A stretch of 64,000 nt of DNA from the NCBI GenBank assembly GCA_964453435.1, contig CAYVQZ010000013.1, positions 1-64,000 of the forward strand, in the 5' to 3' direction. The DNA is from CAYVQZ01 sp964453435 (lineage in GTDB: Bacteria; Abyssobacteria; SURF-5). The notes beneath the pieces are model-generated. The model did no database searches. It saw only the letters and a list, made by a program, of their open reading frames with translations, and had not been told where the DNA came from. This document shows, piece by piece, positions 52,746 to 61,697 of this stretch (position 1 is its first letter; each line of letters starts with the position of its first letter). Position numbers and translations under genes: made by a program.

Positions 52746-53882
52746 TCACCGCAGGAGATGGCGAGCGATAACCATCCGTTGAATCTGGTTTGTTCCCTCG
52801 ACAATCTGGGTAACCTTTGCCGAACGCATCAAACGTTCGACGGGGTAGTCCTGCATGTAGCCGTAGCCACCGAATATCTGGACCGCGTCGGTCGTCACTT
52901 TCATGGCAGTATCGGTCGCGAACAGTTTCGCCATGGCGGCTACGTGAGAGAACGGTTTGCCGTGGTCTTTCAGATAGGCGGCCTCGCGAACCAGGTTTCG
53001 TGCTGCGCGAATGGAGGTCGCCATATCGGCGAGCATGAACTGAATGCCCTGAAAATCGGAAATGGGCCTTCCGAACTGTTCACGCTGTCTTGCATATCGA
53101 ACCGATTCGTCGAGCGCCGCCTGAGCCAGCCCGACCGAGGAGGCAGCAATCGTGATGCGCCCCGAATCGAGCGCAATCATGGCGATTTTGAAACCGTCCC
53201 CTTCCGCCGAGAGGAGATTTCCGCGAGGAATGCGGCAATCCTCGAATATAAGCTCGCGCGTGGGAGATGCGCGAAGCCCCATCTTTTTCTCAAGTTTCCC
53301 CAATGAAAAGCCGGGGGTTCCTTCCTCCACTATAAACGAACTCGTTCCTTGCGCTCCCTTCGCGGAATCAGTCTTCGCCATTACAAGATAAATGTCGGCC
53401 ACCCCGCCGTGTGTTATGAACACCTTTGTTCCGTTCAAAACGTAACAGTCCCCCTCGAGCCGCGCCGTTGTTTTCAGCGAGGCGGCATCGGAACCCGCGC
53501 CGGGTTCGGTTAATGCGAAAGCGCCCAGCTTTTCTCCTGTTGCCAGCGGCTCCAAATATTTTTTCTTTTGTTCATCGTCGCCGAATTGACCGATCATGAT
53601 TTGCGGCAACCCCTGCACCGCGAGTCCGACGGCAGTGGCAAGGCAGTATTTCGCGATTTCTTCGATGACCACGATGTAAGTTGCATAATCGAGGCCCGCG
53701 CCCCCGTGCTCCTCGTCACACGGAATTCCCAACAGCCCGATTTCCGCCAATTTGTCGTAGATTTCCCGGTGGAATTCGGCCTTTTCGTCGGCCTCCGCCG
53801 CTATCGGCGCGAGTTCCTTCTCGGCGAATTTCTGAACCGTGCGGCGCAGGGTTTCCTGTTCCTCGGTCAATTCAAAACTCAC
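52746..53882 (-). CDS. Acyl-CoA dehydrogenase
   Basis: The 378-residue flavoprotein has the family length and motifs: FALTEPGAGSDAASLKTTA for FAD, GNLLSAEGDGFKIAM and the C-terminal GGYGYMQDYPVERLMR. The catalytic base is E362 in VEGTNQIQ. It oxidises an acyl-CoA to the 2,3-enoyl-CoA, giving electrons to an electron-transfer flavoprotein that is not in the window. The start is GTG, overlapping the previous stop as GTGA, so it is coupled to the dehydratase-like gene. Confidence 0.95.
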   Translation of the reverse strand: MSFELTEEQETLRRTVQKFAEKELAPIAAEADEKAEFHREIYDKLAEIGLLGIPCDEEHGGAGLDYATYIVVIEEIAKYCLATAVGLAVQGLPQIMIGQFGDDEQKKKYLEPLATGEKLGAFALTEPGAGSDAASLKTTARLEGDCYVLNGTKVFITHGGVADIYLVMAKTDSAKGAQGTSSFIVEEGTPGFSLGKLEKKMGLRASPTRELIFEDCRIPRGNLLSAEGDGFKIAMIALDSGRITIAASSVGLAQAALDESVRYARQREQFGRPISDFQGIQFMLADMATSIRAARNLVREAAYLKDHGKPFSHVAAMAKLFATDTAMKVTTDAVQIFGGYGYMQDYPVERLMRSAKVTQIVEGTNQIQRMVIARHLLR

Positions 53883-55144
53883 GTATCTGATTCCCCCCCT
53901 TCAAGGTCGTAGGCGACTACCCTGTTTCGCGGGGCCAGCGTTTCAATAAAGGCTTCCAAGCGTGTGAGCACCGGGCCTTCCGCATAGACACGCTCATCAT
54001 TCATGTCTGCCTCAATGAGTATTCCCGGCACGCCGGTGCGTTGCGTGAGCATATTTTTCAAGTCGTACTGCCCGAGCGAATATGGCCTGCAACTCCGGTT
54101 CGAATGGAAAATGATTCCGTCAATCGAATATTGTTCGACAATTTTCTGCATCATGTCGGCACGATGCTGAATGCTTTCGTTAATAAACGGCGTCGAGTAG
54201 GCCCTGCAAATCGCATCGATGGGGTCGGCGGGATCGAGGTCATATGAGGCCCATCCGTTCAAATATGTGGAAGCCACGATGCAGGCCCCGAGCTCGCGGA
54301 ACTTCTCGGAAAGGCTCCGTATCCTGAACCAAATCGGCAGGTTATCCCAGAGCAATCGGTACCGTTCTCCCGGAATCGCCGCGACCCCTTCGGCAACGCG
54401 TTTTTCCAGCTCAAGCTTCAGTTCGTCGTAAAAATGAACGACTTCGCTTCGTCCGCGCAGGGTGACAATCGGAGCCATGACGACGAACCCGTCGAATGTA
54501 TGCATTGGCGAGGGGATGTTCCTGCAATTGGCCAGCGCCTCTCCCCAGCGGCGGGTCGCTTGTCCCGACAGGTCGACAACTTCACTGAGGCGGTCCGGAT
54601 TAAACTGTTTTCCAAGAATACTCTCTATTTGCGCAAGCGAGCGTTTCACCTGGCGTTTCGTGTAAGCGAGCGCGTTCTCGGTTAACCGGTCATGGATGAA
54701 GGGTGTGTCGATGAAGACGAGCGGAACATCGAAGAAGCGTGCAAGCACTTCGTACCACTTTGTAACCGTGCCGCAGGTGTTGTTGCAGCACAAAAGGAAA
54801 TCCGGTTTCGGCAGGCCCATGATGGGGCTATTCCCCGTAACCGCCGAGCCAATATCACAGCGAAAATAGGAACAGACGTCTCGCGAATACCCAATCCGTT
54901 CCGCAACCTCGCACAGCTCAACTCCGACCTTTGCGGCGCCACACATTGCGGCATGGTTTTCCGGATAGACGGGAATAACATCCATGGCGATGAGAAGTTC
55001 CACCGGACCGCCGCCGTTGACCCAGGCGACTTTCCTGCCATTCTCGGCGGCGTTTTTCGCTTCGAGATAATATTGCGCCATTATCTCCCGTGCTCGCCGG
55101 AGAGATTCGATTTTGGAAGAAGCCGTATCAATCACTTTCCGCAT
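53879..55144 (-). CDS. 2-hydroxyacyl-CoA dehydratase/BcrB-like subunit (copy 1)
   Basis: The 421-residue protein belongs to the HgdA/HgdB/BcrB/BcrC family of radical dehydratases and reductases that use [4Fe-4S] clusters. Candidate cluster cysteines lie in LCCNNTCGTVTKWYE and HSNRSCRPYSLGQYD. Size fits BcrB of class I benzoyl-CoA reductase. It is very similar to the next gene upstream, so this is a recent tandem duplication. I chose the ATG at 55144, nine bases after GGAGG; the frame runs 30 codons further. It is 168 bases downstream of copy 2. Confidence 0.88.
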   Translation of the reverse strand: MRKVIDTASSKIESLRRAREIMAQYYLEAKNAAENGRKVAWVNGGGPVELLIAMDVIPVYPENHAAMCGAAKVGVELCEVAERIGYSRDVCSYFRCDIGSAVTGNSPIMGLPKPDFLLCCNNTCGTVTKWYEVLARFFDVPLVFIDTPFIHDRLTENALAYTKRQVKRSLAQIESILGKQFNPDRLSEVVDLSGQATRRWGEALANCRNIPSPMHTFDGFVVMAPIVTLRGRSEVVHFYDELKLELEKRVAEGVAAIPGERYRLLWDNLPIWFRIRSLSEKFRELGACIVASTYLNGWASYDLDPADPIDAICRAYSTPFINESIQHRADMMQKIVEQYSIDGIIFHSNRSCRPYSLGQYDLKNMLTQRTGVPGILIEADMNDERVYAEGPVLTRLEAFIETLAPRNRVVAYDLEGGESDT

Positions 55145-55312
55145 GGGCGCAGTCCTCCAGGCCGAGCTTTGGGTGAATGGAAAATTGCGGGATAAATTTG
55201 CGCTTGCCCTCGCAGCGCATCGTATCATTGCCATCCAACGTCCGACGGAAACACCATGGAAAATCGCGGCAGAAATTCATTTTTACAAACAGCGTCACCA
55301 AACGCGATGGAG

Positions 55313-56539
55313 CTAAACAGCGACTTCGCGCTTCGGCTTCAATGTCTCTATGAACGCTTCGAGACGCGTGAATATCGGGCCTTCGGAATACGCGCGTTCA
55401 TCGTTCATGTCGGCCTCGATGAGAATTCCCGGGACTCCGGTGGATTCGGCAAGCATTTCTTTTATGTCATATTGTCCCAGGGAGTACGGCCTGCAACTCC
55501 GATTGGAGTGGAATATCACCCCATCCACCGAGTATTGGTCAACGATGTCGCGCATGAGTTTTGCGCGGTGCTGAATGCTTTCATTGACGAACGCGGTCGC
55601 GTATGCCCGTGCAATTCCTTCGATAGGATTTGCGGCGTCGAGCTCAGTGCTGGCCCACGCATTCAGATATGTAGACGCAACGATACATGCACGCATATCG
55701 ATAAATTTCTCCGACAGGTCGCGCATCTTGAACCAGATGGGCAGGTTGTCCCACAGGAGGCGATACCGTTCCTGCGGCGTCGCGGCGACACCCTTCGCAA
55801 CGCGTTCCTCGAGTTCATTCCTGAGTTCTTCATAGAAATCGATGACTTCCTGCTTGCCGCGGAGAGTCACAATCGGCCCCATGAGAATAAATCCGTCAAA
55901 GGCGCTCATCGGGGAAGGAATATTCTTGCACATTCCCAGAATCTCGCCCCACAGGGTTGTCGCCTTTCCCGAAAGCGTCGCGACCTCGGTGAAATGGTCC
56001 ATATCGAGTTTCTTTTTGAGAATCGATTCCATCTGGGCGATACCGCGATTGATCTGATGTTTGACATATTCGATGCTGTTTTGAGTCAGTTCGTCATGTA
56101 TGAAGGGAGTGTCGATATATACAAGAGGAACATCGAACAATCGAGCCAACACTTCATACCATTTGGTTACGGTGCCGCAGATATTGTTGCAGCACATCAA
56201 AAAGTCTGGTTTCGGCAATCCCATGATCGGGCTTTTCCCCGTAACGGCGGAACCAATGTCGCTGCGGGCATAGGAACATATATCGCGGGAGTAGCCCATC
56301 TGTTCAGCGATCTCGCACAGTTCCGGTCCCATCCGTGTCACCCCGCACATTGCCGCGTGATTTTCCGGATAGATGGGGATAACATCCATCGCTATGAGAA
56401 GCTCGACAGGACCGCCACTGGTGATCCATGCGATTTTTTTGCCGCTTTCGGCCGCATTTTTCGCCTCGAGATAATACATCGACATCATTTCTTTCATGCG
56501 ACCGCCCGCTTGAATTTTCGGAGAGCGTCGTTCAGCCAT
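55313..56539 (-). CDS. 2-hydroxyacyl-CoA dehydratase/BcrB-like subunit (copy 2)
   Basis: The 408-residue protein is the paralogue of copy 1 downstream, with most residues in common over its whole length. CCNNICGTVTKWYEVLARL and HSNRSCRPYSLGQYDIKEM are nearly identical. Both copies keep the candidate cluster cysteines, so neither looks broken. Two forms may pair separately with the smaller subunit or act on different substrates (inference). The ATG at 56539 lies just after AAGGAG and overlaps the end of the 379-residue subunit gene by eight bases. Confidence 0.88.
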   Translation of the reverse strand: MAERRSPKIQAGGRMKEMMSMYYLEAKNAAESGKKIAWITSGGPVELLIAMDVIPIYPENHAAMCGVTRMGPELCEIAEQMGYSRDICSYARSDIGSAVTGKSPIMGLPKPDFLMCCNNICGTVTKWYEVLARLFDVPLVYIDTPFIHDELTQNSIEYVKHQINRGIAQMESILKKKLDMDHFTEVATLSGKATTLWGEILGMCKNIPSPMSAFDGFILMGPIVTLRGKQEVIDFYEELRNELEERVAKGVAATPQERYRLLWDNLPIWFKMRDLSEKFIDMRACIVASTYLNAWASTELDAANPIEGIARAYATAFVNESIQHRAKLMRDIVDQYSVDGVIFHSNRSCRPYSLGQYDIKEMLAESTGVPGILIEADMNDERAYSEGPIFTRLEAFIETLKPKREVAV

Positions 56540-57671
56540 TTTTTTTCTCCTTGAGCATTTCAACAAACGCCTGCATTCTCGTGCGAACCTGTTCGATTGA
56601 CGCCGGTTGAATTTCGGTTTCGATCAAAAGGTGGGGGATGTTCGATTCGGACAGTCGCTTCGCCAGGTCGGGATAATCGAACGCATGAGGGTCGCAAAAC
56701 TTCAACAGCACCATCACCACGCCGTCCGCCTCGCTCTGCCGAACCATGTCGACGAGATATGCGCAGCGGTCAAATTCGGTGCAGTGTTTGGATGGGCAGG
56801 GAACCTTCCGGATATATCGTTGAGCAATCCTCCGGACCGGGTCTCCTTCGGATGGCTCAATGTGAAGAAAATAGCGCGAGCCGGTGCAGAGGTCGTCATC
56901 GACGACGACCGCATCGAGTTCATCAAAGAGGCTCATGAGCGCGGGGTCATCACATACGTTGCCGTATAGAATGATGCGGATGGCCTGTCGGTCAGATTTC
57001 GGTTTGGCGCGGAGTTCGTCGAGCAGATTCCGGAGCATCGCCGTATGGTCTTCCTTGCGCATGCACATTGACGCGCGCACAACGCTCAGAACGTCTTTTC
57101 CGCTTATCAAAGCTGGACTCTCTCTCCGAAGAGCATACAAATCAGCGAGCGCCATTCTGTTTTCATTGTAGACCTCGATGGACTTTTTCAGGTCGGCATT
57201 GCGAATATCTTTTCCCAAATGTTCCTCGAGCTTTCGTCTGAGACGACCGATTTCCTCGGTCAAATAATCTTCGGCTTCCGGCACATCGATCCAGACGGGC
57301 AACACGGCCACTTCCGAAAACTGGTTCGGGAAATTATGTCGCCAGATGTCGGCTAAATTTTGAATGGAGTCACAGGAGTGTGGAAACATGACGCCATCAA
57401 GAAAATCGAGCTTGTTCTTGAGGGCGGCGTCGAGGCTTGTTCGAACCAGGGAACAGATAAAGGTCTGCACGTGGGAATCTGCAAGCGATACATTATCTTT
57501 ATCTCCCAGGATTCTCATCGGCAGAATATCCGCAGCATGCAGCAGTTCCTCGGGAAAGTAGGTGCAGAAATAGCCGAACACCTTTTCGCCCGTCTTCTTT
57601 TTTCTGTCGCGAGCGTACTCGTAGGGTTCTGCGGCGATTTCCGTAAATTTTCGAATCATTGAATCAGCCAA
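56532..57671 (-). CDS. 2-hydroxyacyl-CoA dehydratase/BcrC-like subunit
   Basis: The 379-residue protein belongs to the same superfamily but to a different branch, with FPHSCDSIQNLADIW, CTGSRYFLHIEP and LKFCDPHAFDYPDLAKRL. These supply its candidate cluster cysteines. The length equals that of BcrC or HgdB subunits. Together with either larger copy it would form the heterodimeric catalytic component, which needs an ATP-dependent activator (HgdC/BcrA-D type) not found here. It is followed by an eight-base overlap with copy 2 and lies 24 bases after the acyl-CoA synthetase. Confidence 0.86.
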   Translation of the reverse strand: MADSMIRKFTEIAAEPYEYARDRKKKTGEKVFGYFCTYFPEELLHAADILPMRILGDKDNVSLADSHVQTFICSLVRTSLDAALKNKLDFLDGVMFPHSCDSIQNLADIWRHNFPNQFSEVAVLPVWIDVPEAEDYLTEEIGRLRRKLEEHLGKDIRNADLKKSIEVYNENRMALADLYALRRESPALISGKDVLSVVRASMCMRKEDHTAMLRNLLDELRAKPKSDRQAIRIILYGNVCDDPALMSLFDELDAVVVDDDLCTGSRYFLHIEPSEGDPVRRIAQRYIRKVPCPSKHCTEFDRCAYLVDMVRQSEADGVVMVLLKFCDPHAFDYPDLAKRLSESNIPHLLIETEIQPASIEQVRTRMQAFVEMLKEKKNG

Positions 57672-57695
57672 GACCGCTTCTCCTTTACGTTTGCG

Positions 57696-59486
57696 CTATT
57701 CGACATAGAAGGAATCGAGAAGACCCATGAATTTTTCTGTCACCACTTTTCGCTTCACTTTCAATGTCGGCGTAAGTTCGCCACCTTCAAGGGTAAAATC
57801 GCTGTCAAGCACGGCGAATCTCTTAATGGTTTCATAGCGTGCCAACTGACGGTTGGCCGACTCCACACACTCGCGGATGAGGTTGGCGACCTTCTCATCT
57901 TTCACGAGATCAGCCATGGTATCATACCGTATGCCCTTTTCGGCCGCAAACCGCTCGACCTTTTCGAAATCGGGAACAATCAGCGCAGAAAGAAACTTCC
58001 TTTTGTCCCCGTGGACCATCGCATTGCTGATCCACGGATTCGACTTCAACAGGTTCTCGATGTTCTGGGGCGCTATGTTCTTGCCTCCGGCGGTCACAAG
58101 GATATCTTTCTTGCGATCGGTGATCTTGAGAAAACCGTCCTCGTCCAATATGCCGATATCCCCGGTGTGGAAAAAGCCTTCTGCATCAATCGCCTCCGCT
58201 GTCTCAATTGGTTTGTTGAAATAACCCGACATGACGTTGGCGCCTTTGGCCAGAATTTCTCCATCGGGCGCAATTTTTATTATAACGTTGGGAACCGGCT
58301 TGCCAACAGTTCCGAATTTGAAATGTTCGGGCGTGTTCGTGGTCAGGACCGGCGATGTTTCTGTCAAGCCGTAGCCCTCGAGAATAATTATCCCGAGAGC
58401 ATGAAAGAACTCGTTTATCTCCTGGGCAAGAGGAGCGCCACCCGAAACAAAATACTTGAGACGGCCTCCGACATTTTCTTTTATTTTTTGGAAAACGAGC
58501 CTGTCGGCGACCTTGTATTTGAACGCCAGCGCTGGGGGCGGGTCTTTCCTGGCAATGATGTACCGACTCATCTCGCGACCCACCGAAAAGCTCCACTCGA
58601 ATATTTTCCGTTTCACCGGGAAACTGTTTTTGACGTTATCGAGGATGGCCGCATGGAATTTCTCGTAAATTCTGGGGACACTCGCCATGAAGGTGGGTCT
58701 GACCTCTTTGAGATTATCCCGAACCTTCTCGACGCTTTCTGCGTACGCTATCGTGCTGCCGAGATACACGGGAACATAGTACCCCGCCATGCGTTCGAAC
58801 GAGTGGCTCAGCGGCAGAAACGACAGGCAAACATCGCCCTCTGTTACGGGCAGAATCTGTTCGACCGATCTGCAATTCGCAAGAAAGTTGTCGTGTGTGA
58901 GCATCACGCCCTTCGGGTCGCCCGTCGTTCCGGACGTATAGATAATGCTTGCGAGGTCATCCGGTTTCACTGATTCCAAACGCTGTTCGAAAGAAGCCTG
59001 CTTCCTTGAGCCAGCTCCTTCTTCACACAGTTCACGAAAGGTGCAAACCATTGGGTAATCGGTCTTCCCAATTTCGTCGAACACAACGATTCTTTCAACC
59101 AACGGACAATTGGGACGGGCTTCGAGCGCCTTTTGCAACTGCTCGTCGGTCGAAACGAGCAGCATGCGGCTTCCCGAATCGTTAACGATATATTCAAGCT
59201 GTTTCGGCGTGTTTGTGGCATAAATCGGCACATTCACGGCGCCGACGGACAATATGCCGAGATCCGAGACGGCCCATTCAGGCCTGTTCTCAGACAGCAG
59301 GGCGATCCTGTCTCCATGATTGATGCCCGTTTCGAGCAGCCCAAGAGCAAATTCTTTCGCCTCTCGTCCGGCCTCCCGCCAGGAAATGTCTTCGTATTGG
59401 CCGTCTCGCTTCACCCGAAACAGCGTTTTTGAACCGAAACGCTCGACTCGGTTGAAGAACATTCGGCCTACCGTCGCATCATCCAT
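57696..59486 (-). CDS. Long-chain acyl-CoA synthetase (AMP-forming)
   Basis: The 596-residue enzyme has the AMP-binding motif IIYTSGTTGDPKGVMLTHDN, and GYGLTETSPVLTTNTPEHF in the middle. The hinge/A8 region (FHTGDIGILDEDGFLKITD) and a terminal lysine segment (LTPTLKVKRKVV) follow. This long form with an N-terminal LFRVKRDGQYEDISW matches FadD15-type long-chain ligases. It activates a fatty acid to acyl-CoA. AGGAGAGGG precedes the ATG. Between it and the next ligase lies a small coupled ORF. Confidence 0.93.
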   Translation of the reverse strand: MDDATVGRMFFNRVERFGSKTLFRVKRDGQYEDISWREAGREAKEFALGLLETGINHGDRIALLSENRPEWAVSDLGILSVGAVNVPIYATNTPKQLEYIVNDSGSRMLLVSTDEQLQKALEARPNCPLVERIVVFDEIGKTDYPMVCTFRELCEEGAGSRKQASFEQRLESVKPDDLASIIYTSGTTGDPKGVMLTHDNFLANCRSVEQILPVTEGDVCLSFLPLSHSFERMAGYYVPVYLGSTIAYAESVEKVRDNLKEVRPTFMASVPRIYEKFHAAILDNVKNSFPVKRKIFEWSFSVGREMSRYIIARKDPPPALAFKYKVADRLVFQKIKENVGGRLKYFVSGGAPLAQEINEFFHALGIIILEGYGLTETSPVLTTNTPEHFKFGTVGKPVPNVIIKIAPDGEILAKGANVMSGYFNKPIETAEAIDAEGFFHTGDIGILDEDGFLKITDRKKDILVTAGGKNIAPQNIENLLKSNPWISNAMVHGDKRKFLSALIVPDFEKVERFAAEKGIRYDTMADLVKDEKVANLIRECVESANRQLARYETIKRFAVLDSDFTLEGGELTPTLKVKRKVVTEKFMGLLDSFYVE

Positions 59487-59542
59487 ATCGACCCTCTCCT
59501 GAAGCGCCTTTTCTTCTGTATAACATCCTGAAAATTACCATT

Positions 59543-59776
59543 CTATATCGACGTTGGCGCATTTGCCTCTGCATCCTTTTCTTTCGCTGCTTCTCCCGCG
59601 GCCATTTTCCAAATTATCGGAACATGCAAAATGGCTCTTGTTTTGCCCCGAAACGCGAACGAACCGCCCACATGATATGTCATCATTACGGTAGAGAAAG
59701 AACCGGGAAGGATTGCCTCAATCGGGTCGCGAAGAAATTGTGAAGTGGTTTTGGGAAGTCCCATCGTTTTCCCCAT
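59543..59776 (-). CDS. Small protein of unknown function coupled to an acyl-CoA ligase
   Basis: The 77-residue frame starts with an ATG directly after the TGA of the ligase upstream (TGAATG), so translation would be coupled. The sequence, with DPIEAILPGSFSTVMMTYHVGGS in the middle, is moderately hydrophobic and matches no family I know. No strong Shine-Dalgarno is seen; AGAAG is the only nearby candidate. It sits between two ligase genes, 56 bases from the long-chain ligase. A coding role is supported by position and start context only. Confidence 0.45.
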   Translation of the reverse strand: MGKTMGLPKTTSQFLRDPIEAILPGSFSTVMMTYHVGGSFAFRGKTRAILHVPIIWKMAAGEAAKEKDAEANAPTSI

Positions 59777-61366
59777 TCATCTTCTGAGAACCCTCTTGTC
59801 CACTTTTCCTGCCGGGTTTCGCGGAAGCTCGTCGACGATTTCAATATATTTCGGAATCTTGAAGTCTGCGAGATTCTCATCGCAGAAATCCAGTATCTCA
59901 TCTACGGTCAGCGAATACCCGGGATTGGCGACAACGTAGGCCTTTACCTGTTCGCCGAAAACCTTGTCAGGCTCACCGACCACTGCGGCCTGAAATATTC
60001 CGGGATGTGAATCCAGAACATTTTCTATTTCAACACAATAGATGTTTTCGCCGCCGCGGATAATCATGTCTTTTTTTCGATCAACAATATAGAGGAACCC
60101 TTCATCGTCAACGCGTCCCATGTCTCCACTATGAAGCCATCCGTATCTGAATGTTTCCCTCGTTGCTTCGGGGTCCTCCCAGTAGCCATCGACCACGATG
60201 GGACCTTTCAGCAGGACTTCGCCGATTTTTCCAACGGACAGGTCCTGGCCATAGTCGTCCACTATTCTGAGTTCCACCGCAGGTACCGGAGGGCCGACGG
60301 AATCCGGTTTTTGCATCGCATGCTCGTCCGGCAAAAAGGTCGCCAGCGCCGAACTCTCGGTCAAACCGTATCCGTTCCCGATTTTCGCGGCAGGGAAGAC
60401 CTCGCGCAGCCTTCTCACAAGTTCCGGAGACGCGGGCGCTCCCCCGTAGATGACATTTCTGAGCGAGCTTACGTCGTAATCTCTCAACTTCATTTGGGCC
60501 AGCAGAAGCCAGTATATTGTCGGAACACCGACAAGCGTTGTTATTTCCGCCCGGCGAATGAGGCTCATGGTTTCGTCGGAGTTGAAATGACGCTGGATAA
60601 CGCTGGTACATCCGAGATAAGTCCCTGCAATCATCTGGCTGTGGCAGCCGGTCGGATGGGACAGCGGAACACAGATGAGCTGCCTGTCATCGGGAGTGAG
60701 GCCGGCGGCGACCTCAACGCTTCTGGAAGCTGCCGCAAAATTGCGATGTGTGCACAAGGCCCCTTTCGGTTTTCCCGTTGTCCCGGCAGTATAGAAAATG
60801 CTTGCCGGGTCGCTCTCGTCTATGTCCACAGCCTCGGGATCGCCTCGCGTTTCTGCGAGGAGGGTTGCGAGGTCGTGAGAATCGGGCGATGCGTCCGCTT
60901 CGCCCGCCAGGATTATGGTTTTCACTCCCCGAGCAGAGCGTCTGGCGCGCATGGCTTCATTCCAGTAATCGGAATGAACCACCAGGGCGCCTGCACCGCA
61001 ATTGTTCAGAATGAAGGCTATTTCATTGGCTACGAATCGCGTGTTGATGGGAACAGAGACCGCGCCGATCCTGGCGGCGGCAAAGAATGTGAGGGGAAAA
61101 GTTATTTCATTTCCCAGCAGGAGCGCAACCCGGTCTCCCTTTTTCACCCCGAACCGATCCTGCAGAACGGTTGCAAAGACCTCCACGCGCTCGGAGAACT
61201 CTTGATACGTCATCGCCTCCTCGCCATACTCGAAGGCATTTTTGCCGGGAAATCGTTCCGTTGTTTCTCTGAGTATGTGAGGGAGACCGGCCGGCCGATG
61301 CTTGTAATTCAGCACGGAGACCCCTTTGTACGTCTCTTTCACAAGTTCCCCGGAATGTTTGGTCAT
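59777..61366 (-). CDS. AMP-dependent acyl-CoA ligase
   Basis: The 529-residue enzyme has the AMP-binding loop FYTAGTTGKPKGALCTHRN and the central GNGYGLTESSALATFLPDE motif. The hinge/A8 segment is WLHSGDMGRVDDEGFLYIVD and the C-terminal lysine is in PRNPAGKVDKRVL. It activates a carboxylic acid of unknown chain type; its shape and length suit medium-chain, aromatic or dicarboxylic acids. It is promoter-proximal in the cluster, with a consensus promoter 160 bases upstream, and should control entry to the pathway. Confidence 0.93.
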   Translation of the reverse strand: MTKHSGELVKETYKGVSVLNYKHRPAGLPHILRETTERFPGKNAFEYGEEAMTYQEFSERVEVFATVLQDRFGVKKGDRVALLLGNEITFPLTFFAAARIGAVSVPINTRFVANEIAFILNNCGAGALVVHSDYWNEAMRARRSARGVKTIILAGEADASPDSHDLATLLAETRGDPEAVDIDESDPASIFYTAGTTGKPKGALCTHRNFAAASRSVEVAAGLTPDDRQLICVPLSHPTGCHSQMIAGTYLGCTSVIQRHFNSDETMSLIRRAEITTLVGVPTIYWLLLAQMKLRDYDVSSLRNVIYGGAPASPELVRRLREVFPAAKIGNGYGLTESSALATFLPDEHAMQKPDSVGPPVPAVELRIVDDYGQDLSVGKIGEVLLKGPIVVDGYWEDPEATRETFRYGWLHSGDMGRVDDEGFLYIVDRKKDMIIRGGENIYCVEIENVLDSHPGIFQAAVVGEPDKVFGEQVKAYVVANPGYSLTVDEILDFCDENLADFKIPKYIEIVDELPRNPAGKVDKRVLRR

Positions 61367-61531
61367 GTATCACCCCAGCGATTTCCGAATCTCCATCGAG
61401 AAACGGAGAGAGCGCCAACCCAAGGACACTCTAAGCTGCTCCTTGAGAGCCTCACTACAGTGCGCTTCGATACGGACTATCCGAAACGAGGAGGGTTTAC
61501 TATGAGGTCCGACAAAGAACCAGCGTAACTT

Positions 61532-61560
61532 ATTTTAGCAAAATGGCTTGAGAGAGTCAA
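61532..61560 (-). promoter_or_regulatory. Promoter of the acyl-CoA cluster
   Basis: On the minus strand TTGACT (plus 61555-61560) and TAAAAT (plus 61532-61537) are 17 bases apart. The leader to the ligase ATG would be about 160 bases. Divergent transcription of the MEMO gene starts about 85 bases away. Confidence 0.75.
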
Positions 61561-61616
61561 CAGAAAACGGCGATGGCCCGACTTGCGGAAGAGTTTCACA
61601 AGTCGTTGTAAACCCG

Positions 61617-61646
61617 TTGACTTATTTTCGCGCGAAATGATATTTT
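61617..61646 (+). promoter_or_regulatory. Promoter of the MEMO gene with a palindromic spacer
   Basis: TTGACT (61617-61622) is followed after 18 bases by TATTTT (61641-61646). The spacer contains the perfect 12-base palindrome TTTCGCGCGAAA (61626-61637). A repressor bound there would cover the promoter. Which protein binds, if any, is unknown. Confidence 0.6.
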
Positions 61647-61697
61647 AAAGGTCGAGTCTTTTTCCTGGGGATCATGTTTCTGAAGGGATATTGCGGC

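Noticed and set aside
55256..56554. A 432-codon plus-strand frame opposite the BcrB-like copy 2.
   Set aside because: It is antisense to a well-supported gene with family motifs; a similar but shorter frame opposite copy 1 shows that it arises from codon bias.
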